From the NCBI GenBank assembly GCA_030068075.1, contig CM057836.1, positions 73,321,788-73,385,787 on the forward strand: DNA of 64,000 nucleotides, read 5' to 3'. Position 1 is the first letter of the stretch. Each line of letters opens with the position of its first letter. This DNA is from Paguma larvata. Taxonomy: Eukaryota > Chordata > Mammalia > Carnivora > Viverridae. A program made the translations under genes and the position numbers. Shown here one piece after another: positions 11,923 to 22,822 of this stretch. The notes beneath the pieces were generated by a model. The model was not told the origin of the DNA, searched no databases, and saw only the letters and a program-made list of their open reading frames with translations.

Positions 11923-12144
11923 CGCGGTGCCTGGGTGGCTCAGTCAATTAAGTGTCCGACTTCCGCTCAGGTCATGATCTCACAGCTTGTGAGTTCAAGC
12001 CCCGCATCAGGCTCCGTGCTGGCGGCTCAGAGCCTGGAGCCTGCTTCGGATTCTGCATTTCCCCCTCTCTCTGCACTTCCCAACCTCATGCTCCCTCTCT
12101 CTCTGTCTGTCAATAATAAATAAATGTTTAAAAAAAAAAAAGAC
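11923..12144 (+). mobile_element. SINEC_Fc-like SINE with TSD
   Basis: Forward copy with a 3' tail AATAAATAAATG and poly-A. The target-site duplication is AAGAAAAATTATTCCT (11907-11922) and AAGAAAAATGATTCCT (12145-12160), one mismatch. Confidence 0.95.
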
Positions 12145-12243
12145 AAGAAAAATGATTCCTTACCTTGTGGTCATAAATGTCTTTGCCTATATTTTCTTCA
12201 AATGATTTAAAGTTCCATTTTTACTTTTTAATTAATCAATTTC

Positions 12244-12363
12244 TTTTTTTTTTTTTTTGAGGATTTTCAGTGTAAGTCATCTCTACACTCAATGTGGGGT
12301 TTGAACTTAGCACCCTAAGATCAAGAGTCACGTACTGTACCGATCCAGCCAGCCAGGCACTCC
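12244..12363 (-). mobile_element. older carnivore tRNA-derived SINE (SINEC old type)
   Basis: Lacks the GA-rich body of the felid form. It has a short AAGTCATCTCTACACTC segment, then GGGGTTTGAACTTAGCA, AAGATCAAGAGTCACGTACT and GCCAGCCAGGCACTCC. It resembles the copy at 16801-16903 and sits between two L1 pieces. Confidence 0.75.
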
Positions 12364-14695
12364 AATCGACTTCATTTTTAAGAGCAGTTTTAGGTTCACA
12401 GCAAAACAGAGCAGAAAGCACATGGAGTTTCCATATACTCCTTGTCAGGCACATCCACAACCTGCCCCGCTCTCAGTTTCCAGCACCAGAGTGGTGCCTT
12501 TGTTACAAATAATAAGCCTCTTTGTTATCATGCAAAGTCCATAGTTTACATTACAGTTCGCTCTTAGTGTTGTCCGTTTTATGGGTTCTGTCGAATGGGG
12601 GATGAACGCATCTGCCACTGTAGTATCGTGCAGAATATTTTCACGGCCCCGAAAATCCTCTGTGCTCTGCCTCTCCATCCCTCTCTCCTGATAACCTCTG
12701 GCAACCGCCCATCTTTCTCACTGTCGCCAGTTTTGCCTTTTCCAGAATGTCATCGAGTTGGAATCAAACCGTACATAGCCTTTTCAGATCGGCTTCTTTC
12801 ACTTAGTAATTTGCATGTAAGGTTCCTTCATGTCTTTTTGTGGCTTGATAGCTCATTTCTTTTTAGGGCGAAATATTTCCTTGTCTGGATGTTGCCAGCT
12901 TCCTTGTCCACGCATCAGCTGAAGGACGTCTCAGTTGCTTCCGGTTTTGGCAATTATGAATAAAGCCACTCTAAGCAGCCCTATACAGGATTTTGAATAG
13001 ATATAAATTTTTGGTTCATTTGGGCAAACACTAAGGAGCCCGATTGCTAGATCACACGGTTAAAATTTATTAGTTTGGTAACAAAATGCCAAACTGTCTT
13101 CCTAAGTAGCTGTAACATTTTTGCATTCCCACCAACAATGAATTAGAATTCCAGTTGCTCCATATTCTTGCTAGCATTCAGTGTTATCAGTGTGTTGGAT
13201 TTTAGCCATTCTACTAGGTATGTAGTGATAGCTCATTGGTGTTTCAATTTGTAATTTCCTAGTGACATATGACATATTTTCATACGCTTTCTTGCCATCT
13301 GTACATTTTTTGGGGTGAGGTGTTTGTTCAGGTCTTTTGCCCATTTTTAAATTGGACCGTTCATTTTTTTTTCACTGAGTTTTAGGAACCCTTTGTATAT
13401 GATGGATAACAGTCCTTTGTATTTCGCAGATATTTTCTCCCAAGCTGTGACTTGTCTTCTCATTCTTTGGACAATGTCTTTCACAGAGCAAAAGTTGTTA
13501 ACTTTCATGAAGTTTAACTTAGTAATTATTTCTTTTGTAGACCATGCCTTTTATGTGATAGCTAAAACGTCATTGCCAACCCAAGCCCATCTAGTTTTTC
13601 TCCTATGTTACCTTCTAGGGGTTTCACGGTTTTGCATTTTACGTTTAGACCGGCCATCCATTTTGAGTTAATTTTTGTGAAGGGTGTAAGGTCTGTGTTG
13701 AGATTTATTATTTTGCATGTCGATGTCAGTTGTTCCAGCAACATTTTAAAAAGACTGCCTTTGCTCCATTGTTTTTGTCTTTGCTCCTTTGTCAAAGATC
13801 AGTTAACTCTATTTATGTGAGTCTATTTCTGGACTCTGTTCTGTTCCACTGATTTTTTTGTCTATTCTTTTGACAATGCCACACTGTCTTGATTACCGTA
13901 CCTTTATAGTAAATCTTGAAGTTGGTTAGTGTCACTCCTTTGACTTGGTCCTTGTACTAAAATATCACGTTGGCTTCTCTGGATCTTTCACCTCTCTGTG
14001 TAAACGTCTGAATCATCTTGTCGACATCCACACAATAACTTGGAACTTTGTTTGGAATTACACTGTATATTGAGTTCTTGGCCAATAGGTTATTATTAGT
14101 GTCTGGAAGTGTTAATACTTTATATATGTTGGTACTCAACCCAGCAGCCTTGCTGAACACTCTGATTAGGTCTAAGAGCTTGGTTTTTGGATTTTCTCTG
14201 TAGATAATTACGTTATCTATAAGTAATAATTTTTTCTTGTGTTGTAAACAACTCAAATTTTCCTGTTGTTATCACGTTCTCCAGAACCTCCGGTATAATT
14301 TTGTGCAAGAGGAGCAGAAGTGGGCATCTGTGTCTTATGACAGCAAAGAAAATGAAAACTAAACTTCAAGCATTAACTAAGATATTATTATAGAGTTTTG
14401 GATGATATTCTGTATCTGAGTAAAACAGACCCCTTCTCTTTCTAGTTAAATAAACATTTCCTTTCTGTAGTTATGAAAGAGCATTTACTTTTGTCAAATA
14501 TTTTCTGCATCTGCTGAGATGATCGTTCAATCTGGTAAGTGGTCACCTACGTTGATGTATCTTCTGCGATTGATTCATACATTCCTAAGATAAATCCTAT
14601 CTGATCAGGACATACTCTTGCTTTTGAAATCTTCTGAAGTTGATTTTAGGATTTTCCACCCATGTTTATAGGTAACGTTGCCGGATGATTCTTTT

Positions 14696-14729
14696 CTCCT
14701 CCCTTCCCTCCTTCCTTCCCTCCTTCCTC
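14696..14729 (+). repeat. (CCTT/CCCT)n tract
   Basis: Pyrimidine-only tract of CCTTCCCT-type units within the L1 copy. Confidence 0.8.
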
Positions 14730-15018
14730 ATATGGTTTTCTACTATCCTATTATCCTTGTCCAGGTTTCCTACCAAGGTTAAACTAGCTATATGCCATGC
14801 GTTAGTTAAGTTTTCTAACTTCCCAGTCTCTGGAACAGTCTGCTTTGATGATGGACTTGAGTACTGATTCAATTTATTTAATAATGTTACAGGTCTCTTA
14901 AAGGTAACAATTTTCCTTGAGTTGGTTTTGATACTATCCACTTACCTAAGTTTTCATATGTAGACAAATGTAGTTTACAAATTTCGACTAAATCGTCTAT
15001 AGATTATTTTATGATTTA

Positions 15019-15256
15019 TTTTTTTTTTTAATTTTTTTTTGATTTTTTTTTTTAATGTTTATTTATTTTTGAGAGACATAGAGGCACAGCATGAACAGGG
15101 GAAGGGCAGAGAGAGAAGGAGACACAGAATCGGAAACAGGCTCCAGGCTCTGAGCCGTCAGCACAGAGCCGGACGCGGGGCTCGAACTCACAGACCGTGA
15201 GATCATGACCTGAGCTGAAGTCGGCCGCCCAACCGACTGAGCCACCCAGGCGCCCC
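15019..15256 (-). mobile_element. SINEC_Fc-like SINE with perfect 18-bp TSD
   Basis: Reverse full-length copy inserted in L1. The duplication AGATTATTTTATGATTTA occurs at 15001-15018 and 15257-15274 without mismatch. The tail consists of two T runs separated by AA and GA, so it may have been extended or patched. Confidence 0.96.
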
Positions 15257-15465
15257 AGATTATTTTATGATTTAAAAACTTTCTACTGCGTCTGTAGTTA
15301 GGTCCTCTTTCACCATCCACTGTTATGATTTACACATTTTCTCTATTTTCTGCTTACTCTATCCGCCTGATGGAGGTGTGCTAAAACCTCCCATGTAATT
15401 TTGGGGTTAAATTTTTTTTTTCCAAGGTGCCTAGGTGACTCAGGTTGATTGAGTGTCCACCTCTT

Positions 15466-15663
15466 TTTTTTGTTTTTAAAGATTATTTCTTTATTTTGAG
15501 AGAGAGTGTAAGCAGGGGGAAGGGCAGAGAGAGAGGGAGGGAGAGAGAGAACCCCAAGCAGGCTCGCAATCAGTGCAGAGCCTGACTCGGGGCTCAAAGT
15601 CATGAACTGTGAAATCATGACCTGAGTCAGACACTTAACCAACTGAGTCACCTAGGTGCCCCC
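15466..15663 (-). mobile_element. SINEC SINE nested in a SINE (first insert)
   Basis: Reverse copy that begins with poly-T directly after CCACCTCTT of the host SINE and ends CACCTAGGTGCCCCC. The following GACTCTT repeats the host sequence (canonical CCGACTCTT), giving the target-site duplication. Confidence 0.85.
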
Positions 15664-15668
15664 GACTC

Positions 15669-15851
15669 TTTTTTTTTTATTGTTTATTTATTTATTTTGA
15701 CAGAGAAAGAGATAGAGAAGCAGGGGCAAAGAGAGAGGGAGAGAGAGAATCTCTGTGCAACGTGGGTCTAGATCTCACGAATGGTGAGATCATGACCTGA
15801 ACTAAAACCAAGAGTCGGCTGCTTAACCCTACTGAGCCACCCAGGTGGCCC
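15669..15851 (-). mobile_element. SINEC SINE nested in a SINE (second insert)
   Basis: A second reverse copy directly adjoining the first, starting in poly-T after GACTCTT and ending CACCCAGGTGGCCC. The phrase TGAGCCACC is repeated after it, then TACTCTT resumes the host. Both inserts used the same CTCTT target. Confidence 0.85.
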
Positions 15852-15948
15852 TGAGCCACCTACTCTTGATTTCAGCTCAGGTGGTGATCCCAGGGTCATG
15901 GAATCCAGCACCACATCAGGCTCCATGTGGGCATAGACCCTGCTTGGG

Positions 15949-15950
<2 letters not shown>

Positions 15951-15981
<31 letters not shown>
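15951..15981 (+). repeat. (TC)n microsatellite
   Basis: About fifteen uninterrupted TC units, grown from the CT-rich body of the host SINE. Confidence 0.9.
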
Positions 15982-15988
<7 letters not shown>

Positions 15989-16578
15989 CCTCTCCCACTC
16001 ATAAGCTTGCGCTCTCTCTCTAAAAATAAAAATGAAAAAAAAATTTTTCCTTGTAATTCTGTCAGTTTTTACTTTATATATTTTGAGACAGTCTTATTAG
16101 GCACATAAGATTTCATGATAATTACCTGTTATTTATGAATGGTTTTTTCCATTATGAAATATTCCACTTTATCTCTATTTATGTCTGTGCCTTAAGTTAT
16201 GTTTCATCTGCTATGAGTAATTATTTTTATTAGTATTTGCCTTGTATACCTTTGCCATTCCTTTGGCTTCAATAGTTCTATTATTTTGGTTTGAGGTGTA
16301 CTTGTGCACAGCACATATTTAGATATAAAAAATCTAATGTGATAAGCTCAGGTTTTTTATAGTTGAATTTAGTCCACTTATATGTATGATGATTAGTGAT
16401 ATATGGAATTATTTCTGGCATCTTCTTTTTATTTCTTTTTTTCTGTTTGTCCTTGACTTCTTTTTCTGCTCCTTTTCTATTGTTAGATTCATGATGTTTG
16501 CTTTATTCCCACTTGTTTCGTTGTCTCTGCTGACTTGGAAACAGCGTATATTTTTTTATTTTGTTTCAAGGATTTTTT

Positions 16579-16799
16579 AATTTTTTATTTAAAAACTTTG
16601 TTTTAATGCTTATTTATTTTTGAGAGAGAAACAGCATGAGCAGGGGAGGGGCGGAGAGAGAGGGAGACTGAATCCGAAGCAGGCTCCAGGCTCTGAGCCG
16701 TCAGCACAGAGCCCGACGCGGGGACTCGAACCCACAAACCACGAGATCATGACCGAGCTGAAGTCAGATGCCTAATCGACTGAGTCACCTGGGTGCCCC
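16579..16799 (-). mobile_element. SINEC_Fc-like SINE inserted in an older SINE's tail
   Basis: Reverse copy ending CACCTGGGTGCCCC. The flanks AAGGATTTTTT (16568-16578) and AAAGATTTTTT (16800-16810) are the likely duplication. The second coincides with the A-tail of the older SINE that follows. Confidence 0.88.
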
Positions 16800-16800
16800 A

Positions 16801-16903
16801 AAGATTTTTTTATTTTTAAGTAATCTCTTTACCCACCATGGGGCTCGAACTCACAACCCTGAGATCAAGAATTATATGTTCTAACTAAGCCAGCCAGGTG
16901 CCT
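16801..16903 (-). mobile_element. older carnivore tRNA-derived SINE
   Basis: Reads AAGTAATCTCTTTACCCACC, GGGGCTCGAACTCACAACC, GAGATCAAGAATTATATG, AGCCAGCCAGGTGCC. Same short type as 12244-12363. Confidence 0.8.
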
Positions 16904-17084
16904 ATATTTTTTATTATTTTGATAGTTATCCATACTTTAAAATGTTTTACTATGAAATATTTAAAATCTATAAACAGTTTGACCAAATAATAATACGTTT
17001 TTAGGCTGATTTTTGTAAAGAAATAAAACATCAGATTTTTTATAAAGAAATAAAACATTAGAGAGCAGTTGAAAACTCTGTATT
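16904..17084 (-). mobile_element. AT-rich sequence, probable L1 remainder
   Basis: TTATTATTTTGATAGTTATCC and following AT-rich sequence fit continuation of the antisense L1 ORF2 text. A short direct repeat (GTAAAGAAATAAAACATCAGA and ATAAAGAAATAAAACATTAGA) occurs at about 17015-17061. Confidence 0.45.
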
Positions 17085-17600
17085 CTCCTCCCTAATCCCG
17101 CCTCCTTCTTTCTCTCCAGAGGGCCACTAATCTGAATTTGGCGATCACCATTTCCGTCCACGTGATATATTTGTGTGTCCATATCCAGCACACGGTGTTG
17201 CTTTGCCATTTAAAAAACTTACATAAATGACATTTTGCCATAAGCATAATGCTACAACTTTTGTTTTTATGATACAATAGATTATCATCCGTTATTATTT
17301 GGAGATGTATTTATTTTCGCACGTGTGGCTTGAGTTCACATCTTTAATTATCGTAGAGTATCTATTGAGAAAATATGTCACAATCCATTTCTCTTGTTAA
17401 TGGATATTTGGGCTGCTTCCAATTTTTCGCCGTCGCGAATGCTGTTGGAATACACTTTATTGTGTATGGTTCCTTGGGCAAATGTGTAAGCGTTTCTTTA
17501 GAATGTTTGCTTTGAAGTGGAGTGTCTTTGTCCTAGGGTAGGTACGACGTCAAATTTACTGGATACTGCAAAATCGCTCTGCACAGCGGTAACACAAACT
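17085..17600 (-). mobile_element. L1M-type LINE 3' end
   Basis: Antisense L1 3' UTR: GGGCCACTAATCTGAATTTG (17120 on), ATGGATATTTGGGCTGCTTC (17400 on) and a TACTGGATACTGCAAAAT-type segment (17560). This is a separate insertion from the L1 to its left, because the 3' end starts again. Confidence 0.7.
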
Positions 17601-18539
17601 TACGTGTGTTCGGTGTATTTCCCAGACTCCTTTGCACCTAGCATTCCAGATATGATCTGTCTCTGCCAATAGAATGCACTCACTAAAAACCCAGAACAGC
17701 GAGTAAGCCACGCTCTGCTCATCCAGGAGCAACCACCAACGTGGAGCCACTTGCTTTCTGCAGTGGCGCCAGCAGGGGTCCGGTCCTTGTTCTCAAGGGG
17801 ATGGAGACTAGGATACCCATTTTGTTAGTGCAGGTCATACCAGGAGCTTCCTGATCATGGTGCCTGCAGACTGTCTAAGAGGCAGCCGCTATCTTTTTGG
17901 CCCAATTGGTTTGAGAATTGGTGGCTTTGAAGGTTGTTTCTGAAAGCTCAACCTAGAGTCCGTTTCTCTGGTAGAATGATTCTGTGAGCTATTTAATATC
18001 CTGTAAGAAACTCCTTTCTATTGAACCTTCTAGAGGTAGGATGTTTCCTGCAGTGCCCCAGCCAATAGATTAAATTTTTCATGGTTATTTTTTCCTAGAG
18101 TCAAGGTGCATTATGCTTTCAGTTCTCTTTCTGTGAAAGTCCATTGAAACTGTTTAATCTATCTTGAGTATGATCATCATTTTAAAGCTTAGTCAACGCT
18201 TTAGACATTTTTTAAAGGTAATCCATGCGTCTGTCGAACATTCGAAAAGCACGAACAGGTTCTCAGTGAAAAGTAGGTCTTCCTCCCTCTGTCTTCCTTC
18301 TCTGTCCTGCAGCAGCTCAGTTTCCCAGAGGCAAAGACTGCTATCAGTTTTGTGCTGATCCTTTCAGAGTTATTTTTATGCAGAGACAAGGGCATATACG
18401 CATCTTATTTTTGAAAATAAACAGTATTATTCTATACACATAGTTCTGCACTAGCTTTTGTGAAAAAAGTTGCGGGGGGACAGAACACACACATGGGAAA
18501 GCAAAGAACATCTGTGTGGAGTTGCTCACGAGAAAGTGT
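17601..18539. other. unassigned sequence
   Basis: Mixed composition. Some parts, such as 18400-18480, may be diverged L1 edge. No coding evidence. Confidence 0.4.
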
Positions 18540-19078
18540 ACACCTGTGCAACCGCCACTCAGCTCAAGACACAAAACAGTGTCAACACTCCAGAGGCTCC
18601 TCTTAATATATCCATCCCCTCCCTCCCTGTAGAGGCAACCATTATCCTGACTTTTGCGACACCCGCTTCCTTGCTTTTCTGCACAGCTTTGCCTCCTCTG
18701 AATTGTATCTCGAAACAATAGTTTAGCTCTGCCTGTTTTTAAACTTCATATTAGTGGAATCGTATCATATATATTCCTTTGTGTCTTCGCTTTTTTTCTT
18801 TGGCTAATATTATATTTTGAAGACGTGTGGCTGAACGTAATGCACTTTTCTTTTCCCCACTTACAAAGGCATCTTGGAGATTGCTCCATTGCACCACATG
18901 TGAGAGCAAAAATTCATTCAACCGGTGGCGTAGTGAAGGACGCTTAAGATGTTTCTCGCTGTTTGCTATTACAAGTATGCTTCTGTAAACCTTGTATGTA
19001 CCTGTGCAAATAAACGAGTCGAATAAATTCCTAGATGCTAAATCCCTGAGTAAAAGATGATATTCATTTGTACTTTTT

Positions 19079-19301
19079 TTAAGGTTTTCGTTTTTTAGCT
19101 TATGTATTTATTTTGAGAGAGAGAGAGAGAGAGAGAGAGCACAAATGGGGGAGGGGCAGAGAGAGAGGGGGAGAGAGAGAGAGCATCCCAGGCAGGCTCT
19201 GCACTGACAGAGTCCCTATGTGGGGCTCGAACCCATGAACCATGAGATCATGACCTGAGCCAAAGTCAGAATCTTAACTGACTGAACCACCGGGGTGCCC
19301 C
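19079..19301 (-). mobile_element. SINEC SINE with TSD
   Basis: Reverse copy with an expanded (GA)n at about 19113-19139. CATTTGTACT at 19065-19074 and 19302-19311 is the duplication. The head is eroded to ACCGGGGTGCCCC. Confidence 0.92.
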
Positions 19302-19800
19302 CATTTGTACTCTTGATGGACATTGTCCTTTATAAACATGATACCAGTATTTCCTCTAATCACCAATAGAGATTTATTTTTTCCCTACACATTCTCCAGT
19401 ACATTTAAATCTTTTTTCCTATTGGTAAGTAAACTATGGTACTTCATTGTCGATTTATTTCTTATTTCTTTTATTATGAGAGAGATTAGGCCCCTTTTCA
19501 TTCTTGAATTTTGAATACAACTTATATATCCTTTCTGTTCATTGGTCTTTTTCTCATTGACTTTTAGAAACTTGTCATATTAAGGTTACTCCTTTTTTAG
19601 GTGGTACGAGTTCCAAGTATTTTTTCCCAGTTTTTCATTTTTTGTTTGTTTGTTTTTGCCATTCTTTATGGTATTTTCTCCCACGCATACACTTTGGTTT
19701 TTTTATAGTTCAATTTTCCAAAAAATTTTTTTTATTGTTTCCAGCTCTTATGCATAACTACAGATGATTTCCTCAGTCTGGACTCCTTAAATACACTCTC

Positions 19801-20012
19801 GGGGCGGCTGGGTGGTTCGGTCAGTTGAGTGTCCGACTTCGGCTCAGGTCATGATCTCAACAGTTCGTAGCTTCGAGCCCCGTGTTGGGCTCTGCGCTGA
19901 CAGCTCAGAGCCTGGCGCCTGCTTCAGATTCTGTCTCCCTTTCTCTCTGTCCCTCCTCTCCTTGCACTCTGTCTTTCTCTCAAAGTAAATAAACGTTAAA
20001 AAAAAATAATAA
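19801..20012 (+). mobile_element. SINEC_Fc-like SINE with TSD
   Basis: Forward copy, head GGGGCGGCTGGGTGGTTCGG. Duplication AAATACACTCTC (19789-19800) and AAATACTCTC (20013-20022), the second missing CA. Confidence 0.93.
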
Positions 20013-20138
20013 AAATACTCTCCCATATTCCTTCTTGCTCTTTTAAAGTTCACTTGTAATGATTTATGTCTTTGAACAATCTAGAGTCTCTTTAGGTAGA
20101 AGACCGCAGATACAAACTATTTTTATTCATGGTTCTAT

Positions 20139-20348
20139 GTTTTAAAATATTTGTTTATTTTTGAATGAGAGAGACAGACAAAGTGCAAGCAGGGGAGGGA
20201 CAGAGAGAGAGGGAGACACAGAATCTGAAGCAGGCTCTAGACTCTGAGCCGTCAGCACAGAAGCCGACGTAGGACTCAAACCCATGAACTGTGAGGTCAT
20301 GACCTGAGCCGAAGTCTGACGTTAAACTGGCTGAGCACCAGGGACCCC
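20139..20348 (-). mobile_element. SINEC_Fc-like SINE with TSD
   Basis: Reverse copy. Duplication TATTCATGGTTCTAT (20124-20138) and TATTCATAGTTCTAT (20349-20363), one mismatch. The head has lost one C (GAGCACCAGGGACCCC). Confidence 0.95.
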
Positions 20349-20591
20349 TATTCATAGTTCTATTGATCTGTCTATTCATGCGCCCGTATCAGACTGTTCT
20401 AATTTTCTAGCTTTATAATATAACTTAATATCTGGATGAGCCAGTTCCCATTATCACGCCCCAGTTTTGAAATTTTTATGGCAATTTCTGGCTTGTGTTT
20501 CCATATGAAATGTAGTATCGGCTTGTCTGATTCTCCTTCTACCAATAAATATGTACTGGGATTTACAGATTAATTTAGAGAATATTAACAT

Positions 20592-20805
20592 CTTTTTTTT
20601 TTTTTTATGTTTTTTATTTTCGAGAGAGAAACAGAGTGTGAGCAGGGGAGGGGCAGAGAGAGAGGGAGAGACATAGAATCCGAAGCAGGCTCCAGGCTCT
20701 GAGACATCAGCACAGAGCCCCACGCGGGGCTCGAACTCACGGACCGAAAGATCATGACCTGAGCCAAAGTCGGTCGCCCAACGGACTGAGCCACCCAGGC
20801 GCCCC
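20592..20805 (-). mobile_element. SINEC_Fc-like SINE with perfect 14-bp TSD
   Basis: Reverse full-length copy, close to the felid consensus. GAGAATATTAACAT occurs at 20578-20591 and 20806-20819 without mismatch, so it is among the younger insertions here. Confidence 0.96.
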
Positions 20806-21200
20806 GAGAATATTAACATGTTTATGATGTTGACTCTTCCTGTACAAGAACATCCTTTGTCCAGATCTTTTTTGGTCCATATTGTTGCTCATTAACATTT
20901 GAAAGAATCCATCATTTGGACATTACCTGCTCCGTTTCTCCCTAAGTAAGGTTTCTTCCTTTATCTCGTCTAACATGTTCCCGCTTTCTTTACAAGGGTC
21001 ATAAATTACTTTATACTAATTTCATACTCAGTCATGCCACTGAATTTAATAATTTTTCATTTGATTCTCCTATTGTTTTTTCCCTTGGTAAATGATCGCA
21101 CGGTACACGAAGAGTCATCATCACTTTGTTTCTTCTCCCTGTTTCATTTTGTGGGCCAGCACTTCCAGAACAATATTCAATAATAGTGTTCCACAAAACA

Positions 21201-21820
21201 CTGCAGGTTTGTTTTTCGCTTTTATGAGACTGCTTCTACTGTTCCATCCAGTCAATGGAAGCGTTGCTCCAATAAGTTGGAGAAAGCTGAGGCCTTGGGG
21301 AAGATTTGGTGGCAAAGTTCGTGACCCTCACAGAAAGCCCATGGCTCCGTCTCATTGGCTGGGCTGGGTGGCGAGGATGCTTCTGTTTTGCCCAGTCGAT
21401 CCCCTTACCCTTCCTTGGGGCGGGGTCAAGGAGAAGTCCTATGAGAGATGGAGACCAGGTGACGGGCATGGCGGTGGGGGATTTCAAAGAATCCTCCGGA
21501 CTCCTCTTCAGGGTCAAGGCTGACCGTGGATGGTTACAGCTCTGGGGGCGTTGGCTCTTACTCCCCCGTTAACATCCCCTCTGTAGCGTGTCCCCTTTCC
21601 ACTCCACGGCCAGACAGGGAGGCTGCTCGACTCATGGAGACAGGACAGACGAAGAGGACAGAGAACATTTGCATGTTGCCTCTGAGTGCAGTGTAAGCTT
21701 GGAACATCTTTGTTTCTTTCCCGTTAATAACATCGCGACCTATTTACACGTGTCCCCACTTCTCCTATATTACCAAGCTCCCTCCCCTCCCCCCGTGGTC
21801 ATCGCGGGAACATGAGAGCA
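21201..21820. other. unassigned unique sequence
   Basis: GC-moderate, no repeat recognised. Overlapping frames at 21092-21572 on both strands show no domain. Confidence 0.45.
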
Positions 21821-22340
21821 ATATTCTTTTCTCAGTTAACCTTTCCTTCCAGGATAGTTTATTTTCAAGAGGAAACATTTGATAAAGCTCCGAGTAATTT
21901 TAAATACATGATTTGCCGTGTTCGCACTTGTCACTTATCATATGCACTTCAGTCTGACCTCCCTGCCATTCCGTTAACCTTCGGAGGCCCCGTTAAAGCA
22001 AGCCATTTGCGGTGTGCCCTGTGAAAACTCTGCATTTAAATTGCTTTTCCTCCCTTCCCCAAATTTTCCATAACTATAAATAAATTTAATTACCACTCCG
22101 AGAAGTGTAAGCAAATCTTCTATTACTTTTTTTTAATCTTTTATCTCCTCCCCGTCCCTCCGCCAAATACAGTTTATCGCGGCCTCCCTGCCTCTGGTGC
22201 CCCTCGCGACTCTCTGCTCCTCTCCCACTAATACAAATCTCGGTCTGTTTCCCTTCTGTCCAGTGGGTTTCCTGAGAGTCTCGGTCTAACCCTGCACTCC
22301 GGGGTCTACGTGCAGGCCCGAGCATTTCTGTAAAGGGGTC
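21820..22340. promoter_or_regulatory. repeat-free AT-rich segment, possible conserved element
   Basis: No repeat text. AT-rich, with TTTAAATTGCTTTTCC, CATAACTATAAATAAATTTAATTACC and similar patches, bounded by GC-richer DNA. The texture resembles mammalian conserved noncoding elements, but conservation cannot be seen from one sequence. Confidence 0.3.
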
Positions 22341-22543
22341 GGTGGGGAATCAGTACCTAGGGCTCCCTTCACTCGCGTCGAAACGTGGCATGTCCAAGGT
22401 TGCATCCTTTTCACACCAGAAGAACACATTTCCTTCTGTCACCATGAGGTTGGACCCAAACGACGTCTTATGAAGGCTCAGCCATAACGATTTACCTGGA
22501 AGGCTTTCTTCTTTAGAAAAATGCTTTCTTTTAATAAGTGTGT

Positions 22544-22699
22544 GTTTTTAATGCTTATTTTGAGAGAGAGATTCCGAAGTAGGCTCTGCACCACCAGCAC
22601 ACAGCCCAACACGGGGCTCACACCCATGAGCCACGAGATCATGACCTGAGCCGAACCAAAGAGCTGGACGCTTAACCCACTGAGCCACTCAGACGCCCC
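22544..22699 (-). mobile_element. SINEC SINE A, body-deleted, left of the duplication
   Basis: Reverse copy that lacks most of the GA-rich body (TTTTGAGAGAGAGATTCCGAAG joins tail to middle). It carries the diagnostic variants ACCACCAGCAC in the middle and TTAACCCACTGAGCCACTCAG at the head. Confidence 0.9.
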
Positions 22700-22822
22700 T
22701 TGAAGTAATTTTCGATGCATTATTTCATTTGTTTTTTATTTCCCAATTATATAATACAGTGTTATCAGCTATATATTTCATTCATTTTTGACAAGATCTT
22801 TATAACGCAAGAAAGGATTTTC

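Larger units (their letters stand above)
10690..12235 (-). mobile_element. L1M-type LINE, 3' part, interrupted by two SINEs
   Basis: On the + strand it follows the antisense of an old L1 3' end: a 'TACTTTTCAAGTGCATATGGG'-like start, GGACATTTAGATTGTTTCCG (11307 on), TTTGCATTCCCGCCGGCA (11494 on) and TCTCATTGTGATTTTAATTA (11592 on). SINEs at 11077-11289 and 11923-12144 split it. There is no intact frame. Confidence 0.75.
15424..16049 (+). mobile_element. older SINEC SINE split by two nested SINEs
   Basis: The head (AAGGTGCCTAGGTGACTCAG) lies at 15424-15465. The remainder resumes at 15861 with TACTCTTGATTTCAGCTCAG, a B-box region lost in a CATGGAATCCAGCACC-type segment, a (TC)n tract at 15951-15981 and a poly-A tail. 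The host copy is of an older carnivore subfamily, with CAGGGTCATGGAATCCAGC and CTGCTTGGGATTCTC. Confidence 0.85.
12364..16560 (-). mobile_element. L1M-type LINE, 3' UTR and ORF2, broken
   Basis: Antisense of an old L1, in order: 3' UTR (AGAGCAGTTTTAGGTTCACA at 12381 on; TTTTGCATTCCCACCAAC near 13120), then the ORF2 C-terminal region (TTTTGAGTTAATTTTTGTGA at 13661 on), then the reverse-transcriptase region, then further upstream ORF2. A minus-strand frame at 13562-13795 reads KINSKWMAGLN..LEGNIGE, like the ORF2 C-terminus. One at 13957-14256 reads IIYRENPKT..FSKAAG, just past the RT active site; the preceding residues LIDNV stand where ORF2 has FADD, so the catalytic motif is degraded. It is split by SINEs and a CCTT tract. 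Confidence 0.85.
18540..21200 (-). mobile_element. L1M-type LINE, 3' UTR into ORF2, with four SINEs
   Basis: Antisense L1: AGAGGCAACCATTATCCTGA (18632 on), TTAGTGGAATCGTATCATAT (18752 on), then ORF2 text such as TTGTTTTTGCCATTC, TCTAGCTTTATAATATAACTT (20407 on), TATGATGTTGACTCTTCCTG (20823 on). It is interrupted by SINEs at 19079, 19801, 20139 and 20592. No frame is intact. Confidence 0.75.
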
